DNA from: Alteribacillus iranensis
Lineage (GTDB): Bacteria > Bacillota > Bacilli > Bacillales > Marinococcaceae
Assembly: GCF_900113025.1 (NCBI RefSeq)
Contig: NZ_FONT01000005.1
Location: forward strand, 1-64,000
Length of the DNA stretch: 64,000 nucleotides
Direction: 5' to 3'
Position 1 is the first letter of the stretch. Each line of letters starts with the position of its first letter. The notes under the pieces are model-generated. The model made no database searches, had not been told where the DNA came from, and saw only the letters and a list, made by a program, of their open reading frames with translations. This document shows positions 1 to 7,500 of the stretch, piece after piece. The position numbers and the translations under genes are program-made.

Positions 1-9
1 CCACTTACA

Positions 10-60
10 GGCGATTCATCTCCCACTTTACACTTCGTAGGAAGTGGAAGTCTTCTCGCC
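10..60. repeat. Nested hairpin at window edge, possible IS200/IS605-type end
   Basis: GGCGA (10-14) pairs with TCGCC (56-60), enclosing an inner hairpin CACTTC-GTAG-GAAGTG (31-46); an alternative CCACTT/AAGTGG pairing (23-28 with 42-47) is also possible. Nested hairpins of this sort occur at ends of IS200/IS605 elements next to tnpB. The neighbouring sequence lies outside the window, so this is only a suggestion. Confidence 0.25.
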
Positions 61-73
61 TAAAACGATAAAG

Positions 74-122
74 AAGGGTACCTTCTGAATTGTATACTTT
101 AACAATCAGAAGGTATCCTTTT
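74..122 (+). terminator. Rho-independent terminator
   Basis: A long stem (AAGGGTACCTTCTGA with TCAGAAGGTATCCTT, one G-T wobble) is followed by a T run at 118-123. It presumably ends a plus-strand transcript that enters the window from the left; it could also act on the other strand. Confidence 0.65.
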
Positions 123-232
123 TGTGGAACAAGAAAATTGGAGAAACAGAAATTGGGGACAGACGTTCTACTCCGATAAAGTCTAAGGGGTCACTTTACA
201 TGAAGTGAGTGTTTTTCCCCAGCTTTTCTAGA

Positions 233-649
233 TTATTTAGCAGTTGTTTTAATCGTAACGTCAATATTGCCGCGTGTGGCTTTTGAATAAGGGCATACTT
301 GATGCGCTTCTTTTGTTAATGCTTCCGCTTCTTCCTGTGAAACACCTTTCACCACGACATCTAACTCCACCTGAATTTTGAAACCACCGTCACTTTCATC
401 CTTTAACAAAGAAACAGCGCCTATTACTTCAGAATCAATGTCTTTCTTTTGTTTTTTTGCAGTCAAATTGAGCGCCCCATCATAGCACGCAGCATATCCA
501 GCAGCAAATAATTGTTCAGGATTAGACCCTTTTTTAGAAGAGCCTGAACCAGGCATCACTAAGTCAAGATCAATGATGCCGTCGTCTGATTTGACATGTC
601 CTTCTCTTCCGCCCTTTGCAGTTGCGTAAGAAGTAAATAATGGCTTCAC
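233..649 (-). CDS. ohr: Organic hydroperoxide resistance protein, Ohr/OsmC family
   Basis: A 138-residue Ohr-type thiol peroxidase that would reduce organic hydroperoxides in the cytoplasm, normally with lipoyl or bacillithiol-type reductants. The two redox cysteines are visible: Cys55 in AAGYAACYDGAL and Cys119 in VCPYSKATRGN. Arg15 and Glu45, which position the peroxidatic cysteine in this family, are also present. Length is typical. The start is GTG at 649, chosen because GATGAGGTG lies just upstream. It is a single gene transcribed away from the LOV-STAS gene. I did not find a convincing OhrR-type operator in the 180-base intergenic region. Confidence 0.9.
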   Translation of the reverse strand: MKPLFTSYATAKGGREGHVKSDDGIIDLDLVMPGSGSSKKGSNPEQLFAAGYAACYDGALNLTAKKQKKDIDSEVIGAVSLLKDESDGGFKIQVELDVVVKGVSQEEAEALTKEAHQVCPYSKATRGNIDVTIKTTAK

Positions 650-830
650 GAAAACACCTCATCTTTTAGAAAGTTCATTCTCTTTATCTATTCTCTTTTA
701 TGTCTCTCCTTAAACATACATAATCCTATCTGTTTTTTTTTGGGGCTGATCACTTGCATACTTATCAAATTCGTCATAAAATTAAATATTATAAAATTTG
801 AGAGCCAGTATGGAAAAGGAGTCTTCATCT

Positions 831-1631
831 ATGGAAGAAAATTATCAGAACTACCGCCCATCTGCTGACTTGCTCATAAATGCCTTGGATATGACTGACT
901 CAGGAGTTGCCATCATTGATCCTGAGGGAGAGGACAGACCCATTATTTATGTAAATGATGGATTTCTTAAAATGACAGGTTATCATAAAAAAGAAATTAT
1001 CGGAAAAAACAGTCGACTATTGCACGGGATGGACACTCCTGCCCAAGCAATTTCAGAAATTGATCAAGCAATAGCAAATAAACAATCTATTTCTTTAGAA
1101 ATCATTAATTACAAAAAAAACGGGGATAAGTTTTGGAGTGACCTCCGTTTAAACCCGGTATATGTAGAATCCGAAAACAGATATTATTATGTTGCCTTCC
1201 AAAGAGATATCACCGATCAAAAGTATAAAGATGAAAAATTAAAGGCAATTGACGTTGAGCTTCAGCTTCTGTCCACCCCTATCGTTCCTATCGTCGACCA
1301 TGTTTTTGCACTTCCTATCGTAGGGATTGTAAATGAAGAGCGCCTACAGCACATTTTTGACGACGTAACAGAAGCAGTATATTCATCTAACATTGAAACG
1401 TTAATTCTCGATTTATCTGGTCTCCACAATTTAAGTGAAGAAATTATTAAAGGCTTATTTACTCTTCATGAGCTGTTAGAATTATTAGGATCAGAGCTGA
1501 TTATAACTGGCATTTCAGAAGAATTGGCCGATAAAACAAAAATGATCGACCTCGACTTAAATGACTTTCAAACATTTGCAACCATAAAAGAAGCCATCAC
1601 ATATAAACAAAGCACCGAAAAAATTGAATAA
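831..1631 (+). CDS. ytvA: YtvA-like LOV-STAS protein lacking the photoactive cysteine
   Basis: A 266-residue homologue of the B. subtilis blue-light receptor YtvA, which activates the general stress response through the stressosome. A PAS/LOV domain covers residues 15-125 and a STAS domain residues 145-260 (STPIVPI and DLSGLHNL match YtvA). Flavin-pocket motifs are kept: the Asn of INYKKNGDKFW and the Gln of VAFQRDIT. The usual GxNCRFLQG motif reads GKNSRLLHG, so Ser61 (codon 1011-1013, AGT) replaces the cysteine that forms the flavin adduct. An upstream in-frame TTG (798) exists, but ATG 831 has AAGGAG nine bases ahead and gives the YtvA length. Domain assignment is firm. Light response is doubtful; photoreduction of flavin or a redox role are alternatives. 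Confidence 0.88.
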   Translation: MEENYQNYRPSADLLINALDMTDSGVAIIDPEGEDRPIIYVNDGFLKMTGYHKKEIIGKNSRLLHGMDTPAQAISEIDQAIANKQSISLEIINYKKNGDKFWSDLRLNPVYVESENRYYYVAFQRDITDQKYKDEKLKAIDVELQLLSTPIVPIVDHVFALPIVGIVNEERLQHIFDDVTEAVYSSNIETLILDLSGLHNLSEEIIKGLFTLHELLELLGSELIITGISEELADKTKMIDLDLNDFQTFATIKEAITYKQSTEKIE

Positions 1632-1665
1632 AGTTGGAAAAAGCCCATACAATAAAAACAAGGTA

Positions 1666-1853
1666 GGAGCTGTATCAAAAGCAGGTATAAATTTACTTTA
1701 GGTGTCTTGCAGTTGAAAAACATGAAGACTCCTGCGGGAAAAGCAACAGCTGAAGATCCCGCAGTGAGCGGGTTTTGCTCATGAGGAAGCTGAAGCGTTG
1801 CCCGTGGAAAGCGGAATGTTTTTCAACTGAGTAACACCTTTTGATACAGCCCC
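1666..1853 (+). repeat. Structured repeat A, copy 1
   Basis: Outer arms GGAGCTGTATCAAAAG (1666-1681) and CTTTTGATACAGCCCC (1838-1853) pair. Inner arms CAGTTGAAAAACAT (1710-1723) and ATGTTTTTCAACTG (1816-1829) also pair. The core has GCAAC (1743-1747) pairing GTTGC (1797-1801), TGAGC (1765-1769) pairing GCTCA (1777-1781), and an alternative hairpin CTGCGGGA/TCCCGCAG. Two further copies at 13132-13241 and 44236-44500 share the core but have different arms, which pair within each copy. It fills the space between ytvA and the cold-shock gene. Confidence 0.8.
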
Positions 1854-1894
1854 TCAAAAAAAACACATTTATATTCAAAAAAATTTTAAAGACC

Positions 1895-1923
1895 TTGCAT
1901 TCTTTTTGGGCACATGATATGAT
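1895..1923 (+). promoter_or_regulatory. SigmaA promoter of the cold-shock gene
   Basis: TTGCAT (1895-1900), a 17-base spacer, then TATGAT (1918-1923). Transcription from about 1930 gives a roughly 90-base 5' untranslated leader, a length typical of cold-shock mRNAs that act as RNA thermosensors. Confidence 0.7.
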
Positions 1924-2019
1924 GAAATTGCTATTTTGTCACCTGCAAACATTCAATGTTAGCAGCGTTTAGCAAGATAAGTAATTATTACGTGCCAGCA
2001 AGGCACACAGGAGGATCAC

Positions 2020-2220
2020 ATGGAACAAGGAACAGTTAAATGGTTTAATGCAGAAAAAGGTTTTGGTTTTATTGAGCGCGAAGGAGCAGACGATGTATTT
2101 GTTCACTTCTCCGCTATCCAGGAAGAAGGATTCAAAACATTAGAAGAAGGCCAGCAGGTTAACTTTGAAATCGTTGAAGGCGACCGCGGTCCACAAGCTG
2201 CTAACGTAACTAAACAGTAA
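2020..2220 (+). CDS. cspB: Cold-shock protein, CspA/CspB family
   Basis: A 66-residue single-domain OB-fold protein that binds single-stranded RNA and DNA and acts as an RNA chaperone at low temperature. Both nucleic-acid motifs are present: RNP1 KGFGFI (residues 13-18) and RNP2 VFVHF (27-31). The length is exactly that of Bacillus Csp proteins. AGGAGG lies just before ATG 2020. The gene is monocistronic, with its own promoter at 1895, a long leader and a strong terminator at 2246. The symbol is by family resemblance; which Csp paralogue it is cannot be told. Confidence 0.95.
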   Translation: MEQGTVKWFNAEKGFGFIEREGADDVFVHFSAIQEEGFKTLEEGQQVNFEIVEGDRGPQAANVTKQ

Positions 2221-2245
2221 TATCAGACACCAAAAAAATAAAACC

Positions 2246-2276
2246 CAAAGAACTCTCCAGTCGGAGAGTTCTTTTT
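2246..2276 (+). terminator. Terminator of cold-shock gene
   Basis: AAAGAACTCTCC pairs with GGAGAGTTCTTT around an AGTC loop and is followed by TTTTT. Confidence 0.9.
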
Positions 2277-2333
2277 AATATAAGCGGCCAATTTCCTAAC
2301 TGGTTGGAGTTTGCTCATCCATGCTCCGTGTAC

Positions 2334-4127
2334 TTATCCTTTCTTCATTTCATGTTCGCTTTGTTTATACGATTGAAGAGTTTTTAAAAACTCTTCGCCG
2401 TACGCTTCCATTTTCTTTGCCCCCACCCCTTTGATTTGCATCATCTCCTCTTCTTTCTGAGGAAGAAAAGCACACATGTCTAGCAATGTTTGATCAGAGA
2501 AAATTATATAGGGAGGCACCTGGTTCTTCTTTGCCGTTTCTCTTCTGACGCTTTTTAGCTCTTCAAATAAGGGATGTTCTCTCGTCACATCTTTCGCATG
2601 CATCCATTCTTTTCTCTTTACTTCTCTCTGACCTCGGAGTACTTCGGCAGATTTATGGGTAAGCTTCAACACCGGATATGCACCGTCCGGCAAATACAAA
2701 TATTCATGAGCTAGCAGAAAATCTATAAACTGATATACCTCTTTTTGAGACTTTTCTTTCATTACTCCAAAAGTAGAAAGAGTATGCAGACCTAGCTTTC
2801 TTAGTTTTTCGCTAGAGGATCCGGTAAGTACTTGAGCAACTAATGTTTTTCCGTAACGTTCTCTCATTCTCTTTACACACGAAAGTACTTTCTGTGCTTC
2901 AATGGTCACATCCGTTTCTTGTCTATCATCTGTACAGGATAAACACATACCGCATGGCTCCGTACTATTCTCCCCAAAGTATGTCAGGATGTAGCGTTGC
3001 AGGCAGTCCTCTGTATGGCAATAATTGATCATCTGCCGAAGCTTGTTATATTCTTTTTCTTTGCGTATATGCTCAAGCTGTGATTGTTCAATCAAAAACT
3101 GATGGGTTTGAACGTCACCTGGAGAAAAAAGTAAGATACATTCACTTTTTGCTCCATCCCTTCCCGCTCTTCCCGCCTCTTGGTAATATGCTTCGATGTT
3201 TCTCGGCATTTGTGCGTGCAGGACAAATCTTACATTTGATTTATTGATGCCCATTCCGAATGCATTCGTTGCAATCATAATATCTGAATCATCGTGCACG
3301 AAACGCTCTTGCCCTGCCTCTTTCTCTTCTGTTTCCATTCCCCCATGATATTTTTCAACACGAAGGTTTTCATGTCTCATTTGCTCGTACAGACGTTCCA
3401 CTTCTTTTCGTGTTGTTGCGTACACGATCCCAGATTGTCCTTTGTGTTTCTTTAAGTAATCAATCAAATATGTATCTTTATGCTGACCTTTTACTACTGA
3501 AAAACATAAATTGGTTCGTTTGAATCCTGTTTTTACTTGGTCTTCCCCTTTGATAGTTAATGCCGCACGGATATCATCCGCTACTTGAGGAGTAGCTGTA
3601 GCAGTGAGTGCCAACACGCCAACCTTTTCTCCGATAAAACGTAAAAAATCTGGGATATGTAGATAACTGGGACGAAAATCATGTCCCCATTGAGAAATAC
3701 AATGCGCTTCATCAATCGCTATTAAAGATACCGGTACATCTCTCATTTGATAGCGAAAAAAGGTATTCTCCAGTCGTTCAGGTGCTAAGTATAATAAAGT
3801 ATATTTACCGTCTTGCAGGTGCTTAAGACGCTGTTGGACTTCATTATTAGATAAGGAGCTGTTTATATAAGTCGCTTGGACTCCTGCTTCTCTTACTTCG
3901 TCAACTTGATCTTTCATTAGTGAAATCAACGGTGAAATGACGACGGTTACCCCATCCAGCAGCATCGAAGGAATTTGATAGCACAACGATTTCCCACCAC
4001 CTGTGGGCATAATACCTAACACTCGTTTTCCCGCCAGTACCTTCTCTATCACTTCTTGCTGGCCTTTCCGAAAGCTAGGATATCCGAAGAGTTCATTTAA
4101 AAGTTTTTCTGCCTTTTCAATCAACAT
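2334..4127 (-). CDS. recQ: ATP-dependent DNA helicase RecQ
   Basis: A 597-residue 3'-5' DNA helicase for recombination and repair of stalled forks. Walker A (MPTGGGKSLCYQIP) lies near residue 45, the DEAH box with its following motif (IDEAHCISQWGHDFRPSY) near 140, and a RecQ-type zinc site (CLQRYI...CGMCLSC) near 375-400. A winged helix follows, and an HRDC domain occupies about 510-590. Length fits the HRDC-containing RecQ rather than the shorter Bacillus RecS. The start is ATG 4127, five bases after GGGGG; an upstream TTG in the same frame has no such site. It is a single-gene unit converging on the cold-shock terminator. Confidence 0.93.
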   Translation of the reverse strand: MLIEKAEKLLNELFGYPSFRKGQQEVIEKVLAGKRVLGIMPTGGGKSLCYQIPSMLLDGVTVVISPLISLMKDQVDEVREAGVQATYINSSLSNNEVQQRLKHLQDGKYTLLYLAPERLENTFFRYQMRDVPVSLIAIDEAHCISQWGHDFRPSYLHIPDFLRFIGEKVGVLALTATATPQVADDIRAALTIKGEDQVKTGFKRTNLCFSVVKGQHKDTYLIDYLKKHKGQSGIVYATTRKEVERLYEQMRHENLRVEKYHGGMETEEKEAGQERFVHDDSDIMIATNAFGMGINKSNVRFVLHAQMPRNIEAYYQEAGRAGRDGAKSECILLFSPGDVQTHQFLIEQSQLEHIRKEKEYNKLRQMINYCHTEDCLQRYILTYFGENSTEPCGMCLSCTDDRQETDVTIEAQKVLSCVKRMRERYGKTLVAQVLTGSSSEKLRKLGLHTLSTFGVMKEKSQKEVYQFIDFLLAHEYLYLPDGAYPVLKLTHKSAEVLRGQREVKRKEWMHAKDVTREHPLFEELKSVRRETAKKNQVPPYIIFSDQTLLDMCAFLPQKEEEMMQIKGVGAKKMEAYGEEFLKTLQSYKQSEHEMKKG

Positions 4128-4301
4128 GTAGTCCCCCAAAAAACGCAGTACTAATCACTATTATACTCTCCTTCACGAACAACAGGAAGGTTATTCACTT
4201 AAAATATAAAAGCGCATATATCCTACTAGTTTCTTTAATTATGAAATGAAATCAGCTCCTTCCAACGTCTTTTTCTCTCTAGAAATAACTAAAACTAAGC
4301 A

Positions 4302-4344
4302 AATAAACCTCTGCCGACGTGTCCTGTCTGCTCAGAGGCTTATT
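4302..4344 (-). terminator. Hairpin downstream of cotJC
   Basis: AATAAaCCTCTG pairs with CAGAGGcTTATT, followed on the minus strand by a T-rich tract. It is likely the terminator of the cotJ operon, which ends at 4414. Confidence 0.55.
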
Positions 4345-4413
4345 CGCTATGGTGTTTTGATAGCAGAAGTGATGTCACATTCTTTCATTAACCATCAAAT
4401 TCCACTCCACTAT

Positions 4414-4983
4414 TTAAAATACTTTTTTCGTATTTTGATCCTCTTTTATGATTTCAACTGCTTCTCTGAAGCGTTGAGAATGAACTACTTCACGTTCTCT
4501 TAAAAACTTAAGACTATCATTAATCCATGGGTCATCAGACATATTTATGATCCACTGATAGGTGGCACGTGCTTTTTCTTCCGCAGCAATATCTTCATAC
4601 AAATCCGCAATTGGGTCTCCTTTCGCCTGAACATATGCCGCTGTCCAAGGAGTTCTGTCCGTATTTTCATAAAAGAGACCATTATCATGATCAGTATAAC
4701 GGCCACCCAAACCAGCCTCTCTCATTTGTTCTCCTGTTAAGTCTTTTGTCAATTTGTATATCATTGTTGCTATCATTTCCAGATGTGCAAATTCCTCTGT
4801 TCCAATATCTGTTAATAAGCCTACTACCTTATCTGGTATGGAATAGCGCTGATTCAAATACCGAAGAGCTGCTGACAGCTCCCCATCCGCACCGCCATAT
4901 TGTTCGATTAGAAATTTTGCAAGCATTGGATTACATTCTTTCACTCGAACCGGATATTGAAGTTTTTTCTCATAAAACCACAT
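4414..4983 (-). CDS. cotJC: Spore coat protein CotJC, manganese-catalase-like
   Basis: A 189-residue coat protein belonging to the manganese catalase ferritin-like fold. Carboxylate and histidine ligands are seen in GELSAALRYLNQRY, GTEEFAHLEMIATMIY and EEKARATYQWI. It is the last gene of cotJA-cotJB-cotJC, transcribed in the mother cell in Bacillus and deposited in the inner coat. The start ATG 4983 follows GGGGAGGAGG. Whether it has catalase activity is not known from the sequence, although the di-metal ligands appear complete. A longer paralogue with a proline-rich tail lies at 52374-53231. Confidence 0.92.
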   Translation of the reverse strand: MWFYEKKLQYPVRVKECNPMLAKFLIEQYGGADGELSAALRYLNQRYSIPDKVVGLLTDIGTEEFAHLEMIATMIYKLTKDLTGEQMREAGLGGRYTDHDNGLFYENTDRTPWTAAYVQAKGDPIADLYEDIAAEEKARATYQWIINMSDDPWINDSLKFLREREVVHSQRFREAVEIIKEDQNTKKVF

Positions 4984-5002
4984 TTGCTATGTGCCTCCTC
5001 CC

Positions 5003-5269
5003 CTATATTTGCCATGGCCAAGGTGAGTCGTTCCAGTTCCACGGAGTAGCGCTATAACTGTTACCATATTGCTGTAACGGCCCATAGTACTCTTCTACTC
5101 TGAGCTTTAGTTGATGACGGTAATGTGCGAACTCATTAAATTGTTGTATCGCTGCCTGATCATGCGGGTGGGTATCTAAATATAACGTTAATTCAACAAG
5201 CACAAAGTCAGTCGCCTGCAATTCTTCTAAAAGCGGATAAAACTCCTCTGGCAGTTGTTTTTGTGTCAT
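5003..5269 (-). CDS. cotJB: Spore coat protein CotJB
   Basis: An 88-residue CotJB-family coat protein. The family-typical LPEEFYPLLEELQATDFVLVELTLYLDTHP is at the N-terminus and a Trp/Pro/Asn-rich tail at the C-terminus. Its ATG overlaps the cotJA stop by four bases (ATGA), which indicates translational coupling. In Bacillus, CotJA, CotJB and CotJC are made together and depend on one another for coat assembly. Confidence 0.9.
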   Translation of the reverse strand: MTQKQLPEEFYPLLEELQATDFVLVELTLYLDTHPHDQAAIQQFNEFAHYRHQLKLRVEEYYGPLQQYGNSYSATPWNWNDSPWPWQI

Positions 5270-5514
5270 TGGTCATCCCCCCGCTCATATGGATTGCTGT
5301 AAGGCGAAAATAGAGCCGGCCAAAGCGTTCCATGGTACAATGCTTCTCGCGGCGTGAATTGAGGAAGATGGTAAGGTTGAAATCCAAGGTATAAGTTTGG
5401 AGGCGTCTCGTAAGATTTGACTCGAATAGGAGGACAAGGATCAAACGGGCTAATGTAAGGGGTATAATACTTTCTTTGAGTAAATTCTTTCATGCTGATA
5501 CCTGCCTTTTTCAT
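5266..5514 (-). CDS. cotJA: Spore coat protein CotJA
   Basis: An 82-residue first gene of the cotJ operon. The proline- and tyrosine-rich sequence around YTPYISPFDPCPPI is the CotJA signature. ATG 5514 has AAAGGAG only three bases ahead. A second in-frame ATG at 5493 would give a protein beginning MKEFTQRKYYTPY, closer to the B. subtilis N-terminus, so the start could be seven codons later. No convincing sigma-E promoter could be fixed upstream. Confidence 0.88.
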   Translation of the reverse strand: MKKAGISMKEFTQRKYYTPYISPFDPCPPIRVKSYETPPNLYLGFQPYHLPQFTPREALYHGTLWPALFSPYSNPYERGDDQ

Positions 5515-5641
5515 ATTCTCCTTTCTATGTGTATGTCATCATCCCGCCTTTAGAATTTAAGATTCAAATAAACATTTAAAAATCCACTCTCATATGTGTA
5601 AAGGGCTCAGTAGCCAGGAGTAGTATGAATTTTACCCTGTA

Positions 5642-6274
5642 TTACTTTCTTTTCCACTTATCTCTTACTTGTTTGACAAGCGATGAACGCAGCAATACAT
5701 CAAGAGCGATACTAAAAAACAGTCCATAAAGAATGACCCCCAAGATACTTAGACAGACTAGAATAAATTGGGCGATCATCGTATTTGGGTCAAAGTTTGT
5801 TTTGCCAAAAAACACCATAGATAAAAGGGCACTATATATTGCTTCCTGGTAACTGCCGATGTCCGGCTCGATGTAATATAAAGGTATAATGGTGATGAAA
5901 AGAAAGAAAAAAGATATGGTTACTACCACCACTAGATTCTGTTCTTTTAGGAAGCGAATAAAAGGCATGGTATAATACTTAGTAATCGTTTTTAAGCGTA
6001 GAAGATGAAGGATACGAGCCAAACGAGCAAATTGGAAGACTGCATCCAATGGGATGATAGCAACTAATAGAAAAGGGTTCATTTTGATGAATTGCCACTT
6101 ATTCCCGCTTTTTATAAATCGATATAAAAAATCCATTGTGAATATAGCCCACGTTCCCCATATAAGATAATGATCCATTCCTGTGTCAAACCAAATCGTC
6201 CCGACAGATAACGCGGTTAGGAATACCATTATCATTTCATATGTAATATCAGTTTTTCTTCTATTTTTCCCCAC
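5642..6274 (-). CDS. Voltage-gated-channel-like membrane protein with degenerate selectivity filter
   Basis: A 210-residue integral membrane protein laid out like a small voltage-gated cation channel. Several hydrophobic helices come first, then an S4-like segment with spaced arginines (FARLARILHLLRLK, residues 82-95), then a pore helix-like stretch and a final helix. At residues 150-163, where potassium channels have TVGYG, the sequence reads LLSMVFFGKTNFDP, with no GYG. It may therefore be non-selective, sodium-selective or not a channel. GTG 6274 follows GGAAAGAAG. The gene is monocistronic, divergent from tRNA-Leu. Family placement comes from the overall layout, so specificity is unknown. 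Confidence 0.6.
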   Translation of the reverse strand: MGKNRRKTDITYEMIMVFLTALSVGTIWFDTGMDHYLIWGTWAIFTMDFLYRFIKSGNKWQFIKMNPFLLVAIIPLDAVFQFARLARILHLLRLKTITKYYTMPFIRFLKEQNLVVVVTISFFFLFITIIPLYYIEPDIGSYQEAIYSALLSMVFFGKTNFDPNTMIAQFILVCLSILGVILYGLFFSIALDVLLRSSLVKQVRDKWKRK

Positions 6275-6346
6275 GGCTCTGCACTTCTTTCCTAGAAATA
6301 ATGCTACATGTTCCTATTTTAGCATGTAATCCCATGATGTTAGCCC

Positions 6347-6375
6347 TTTACAAATTCTTCGAACCCATGTATTAT
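6347..6375 (+). promoter_or_regulatory. Promoter of tRNA-Leu
   Basis: TTTACA (6347-6352), a 17-base spacer and TATTAT (6370-6375) place the transcription start about 20 bases before the mature tRNA. Confidence 0.65.
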
Positions 6376-6400
6376 TTTTGTTGTCAAAACTTAAGATATT

Positions 6401-6489
6401 GCGGTTGTGGCGGAACTGGCAGACGCGCACGGTTCAGGTCCGTGTGGGCTTCATTGCCCTTGGAGGTTCGAATCCTCTCAGCCGCACCA
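6401..6489 (+). tRNA. tRNA-Leu (anticodon CAG)
   Basis: The acceptor stem GCGGTTG pairs with CAGCCGC, with a discriminator A and encoded CCA (6487-6489). The anticodon arm CACGG-TTCAGGT-CCGTG gives CAG at 6435-6437. The long variable arm and T arm GGAGG-TTCGAAT-CCTCT are those of a class II leucine tRNA. It stands alone rather than in an array. Confidence 0.96.
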
Positions 6490-6506
6490 TCATGCTTATA
6501 TAGAAT

Positions 6507-6546
6507 AAGCTGGGCGGGAGACTTTTCTTTACACCCAGTTTTTTTA
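6507..6546 (+). terminator. Terminator of tRNA-Leu
   Basis: AAGCTGGG (6507-6514) pairs with CCCAGTTT through a 19-base loop and is followed by seven T residues. Confidence 0.6.
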
Positions 6547-6664
6547 TGTATTATTAACGCTCCAGATGAGTACACTGCCTTTTGTGTTACACATATATAA
6601 CTCAGGAATGAAAAGAGTTATTGTTACTCTTCCTTCTCACATTGAAGGTTGCAAAGAAATTATA

Positions 6665-6697
6665 AAAAACCTCCGAACGCCCAGTTCGGAGGTTTTT
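6665..6697 (-). terminator. Terminator of the DUF2512 pair
   Basis: A 14-base stem (AAAAACCTCCGAAC with GTTCGGAGGTTTTT) lies just after the stop codon of the second DUF2512 gene. It is symmetrical and could work on both strands. Confidence 0.88.
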
Positions 6698-6710
6698 CGT
6701 AATATATTAT

Positions 6711-7091
6711 TTAATTATTCGACGCTGCTACTCGTTTGCGTTTTGGCAAGACATTACTAGCAACGTAATAATGGAAAAAGTATTCTCCGACTGCAATGAT
6801 AAGAGCGGCAATGAATGAGGCCGTCGCAAGTGTTCCAACGTTTCCCGTCCAAATCATTCCCATTAAGAAAATGATTAGGAACGTTAAAACAAAGTCAGAT
6901 GCTGTGGCTATCATATTTCTCTTTTTTGGTAAAATCGAAAGGTCTCCTGCAAAATAAGAAACAGCACCGAGAACAACAGTAATGAGAAAGACGGTTCCGA
7001 AAGATAGTAAATCAAACCCTACACTTAATATTAACCACAGGACGGCCAATGTCATAATACCTTTTATGGCTAATGCTTTTAGATGTGCCAT
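6711..7091 (-). CDS. YndM-like DUF2512 membrane protein (copy 2)
   Basis: A 126-residue protein with four predicted transmembrane helices, in the DUF2512 family typified by B. subtilis YndM (function unknown). The start ATG 7091 follows GAGGAGG. It is clearly a tandem duplicate of the gene at 7120-7500: both begin MxHLKALAxKGIMTL, share the GAxSYxxGDLxLLPK segment after helix 2, and end with GEYFFHxY. The two are 28 bases apart and share the terminator at 6665. Confidence 0.8.
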   Translation of the reverse strand: MAHLKALAIKGIMTLAVLWLILSVGFDLLSFGTVFLITVVLGAVSYFAGDLSILPKKRNMIATASDFVLTFLIIFLMGMIWTGNVGTLATASFIAALIIAVGEYFFHYYVASNVLPKRKRVAASNN

Positions 7092-7119
7092 TTTTGAACC
7101 TCCTCATTTTGTTGATATT

Positions 7120-7500
7120 TTATTCTTCACTTGGCTTCACCGGATGTTCTTCACGTAAGATATTATTCTTCAGATAGTTGTGAAAGAAATACTCTCCCAC
7201 CGTAATAACACCTGCCGAAATAAAAGCAGCGCCGCCAAGAAATCTCGTTGCTTCCACCCAAATCCATCCTAACAAAAACAAAGCCACGAATAAGAACGCA
7301 AAATCTGCCATTGTGACAATTGAATTTTTTGTTTTGGGAAGGAGAGCAAGATCTCCAACAGCATAGGAGATGGCCCCTAAAATAATAGTTATTAAGAGTA
7401 CTTGACCGAAATTCAATAAGCCAAAAATCCCGCTAAAAACAACCCAGAGTACTAGTAGAGTCATTATTCCTTTCATCGCAAGAGCCTTAAGGTGTTCCAT
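7120..7500 (-). CDS. YndM-like DUF2512 membrane protein (copy 1)
   Basis: A 126-residue, four-helix DUF2512 protein and first gene of a two-gene unit with its paralogue. GAAAGGAGG precedes ATG 7500. The hydrophilic C-terminal tail (ILREEHPVKPSEE) differs from the basic tail of its neighbour, so the two copies have diverged mainly at the ends. The function of the family is not established. Confidence 0.8.
   Translation of the reverse strand: MEHLKALAMKGIMTLLVLWVVFSGIFGLLNFGQVLLITIILGAISYAVGDLALLPKTKNSIVTMADFAFLFVALFLLGWIWVEATRFLGGAAFISAGVITVGEYFFHNYLKNNILREEHPVKPSEE

Noticed and set aside
6301-6600. Open frame spanning the tRNA-Leu region
   Set aside because: The frame is the translation of the tRNA gene itself; sequences like GCGGTGRRARF are a common annotation artefact.
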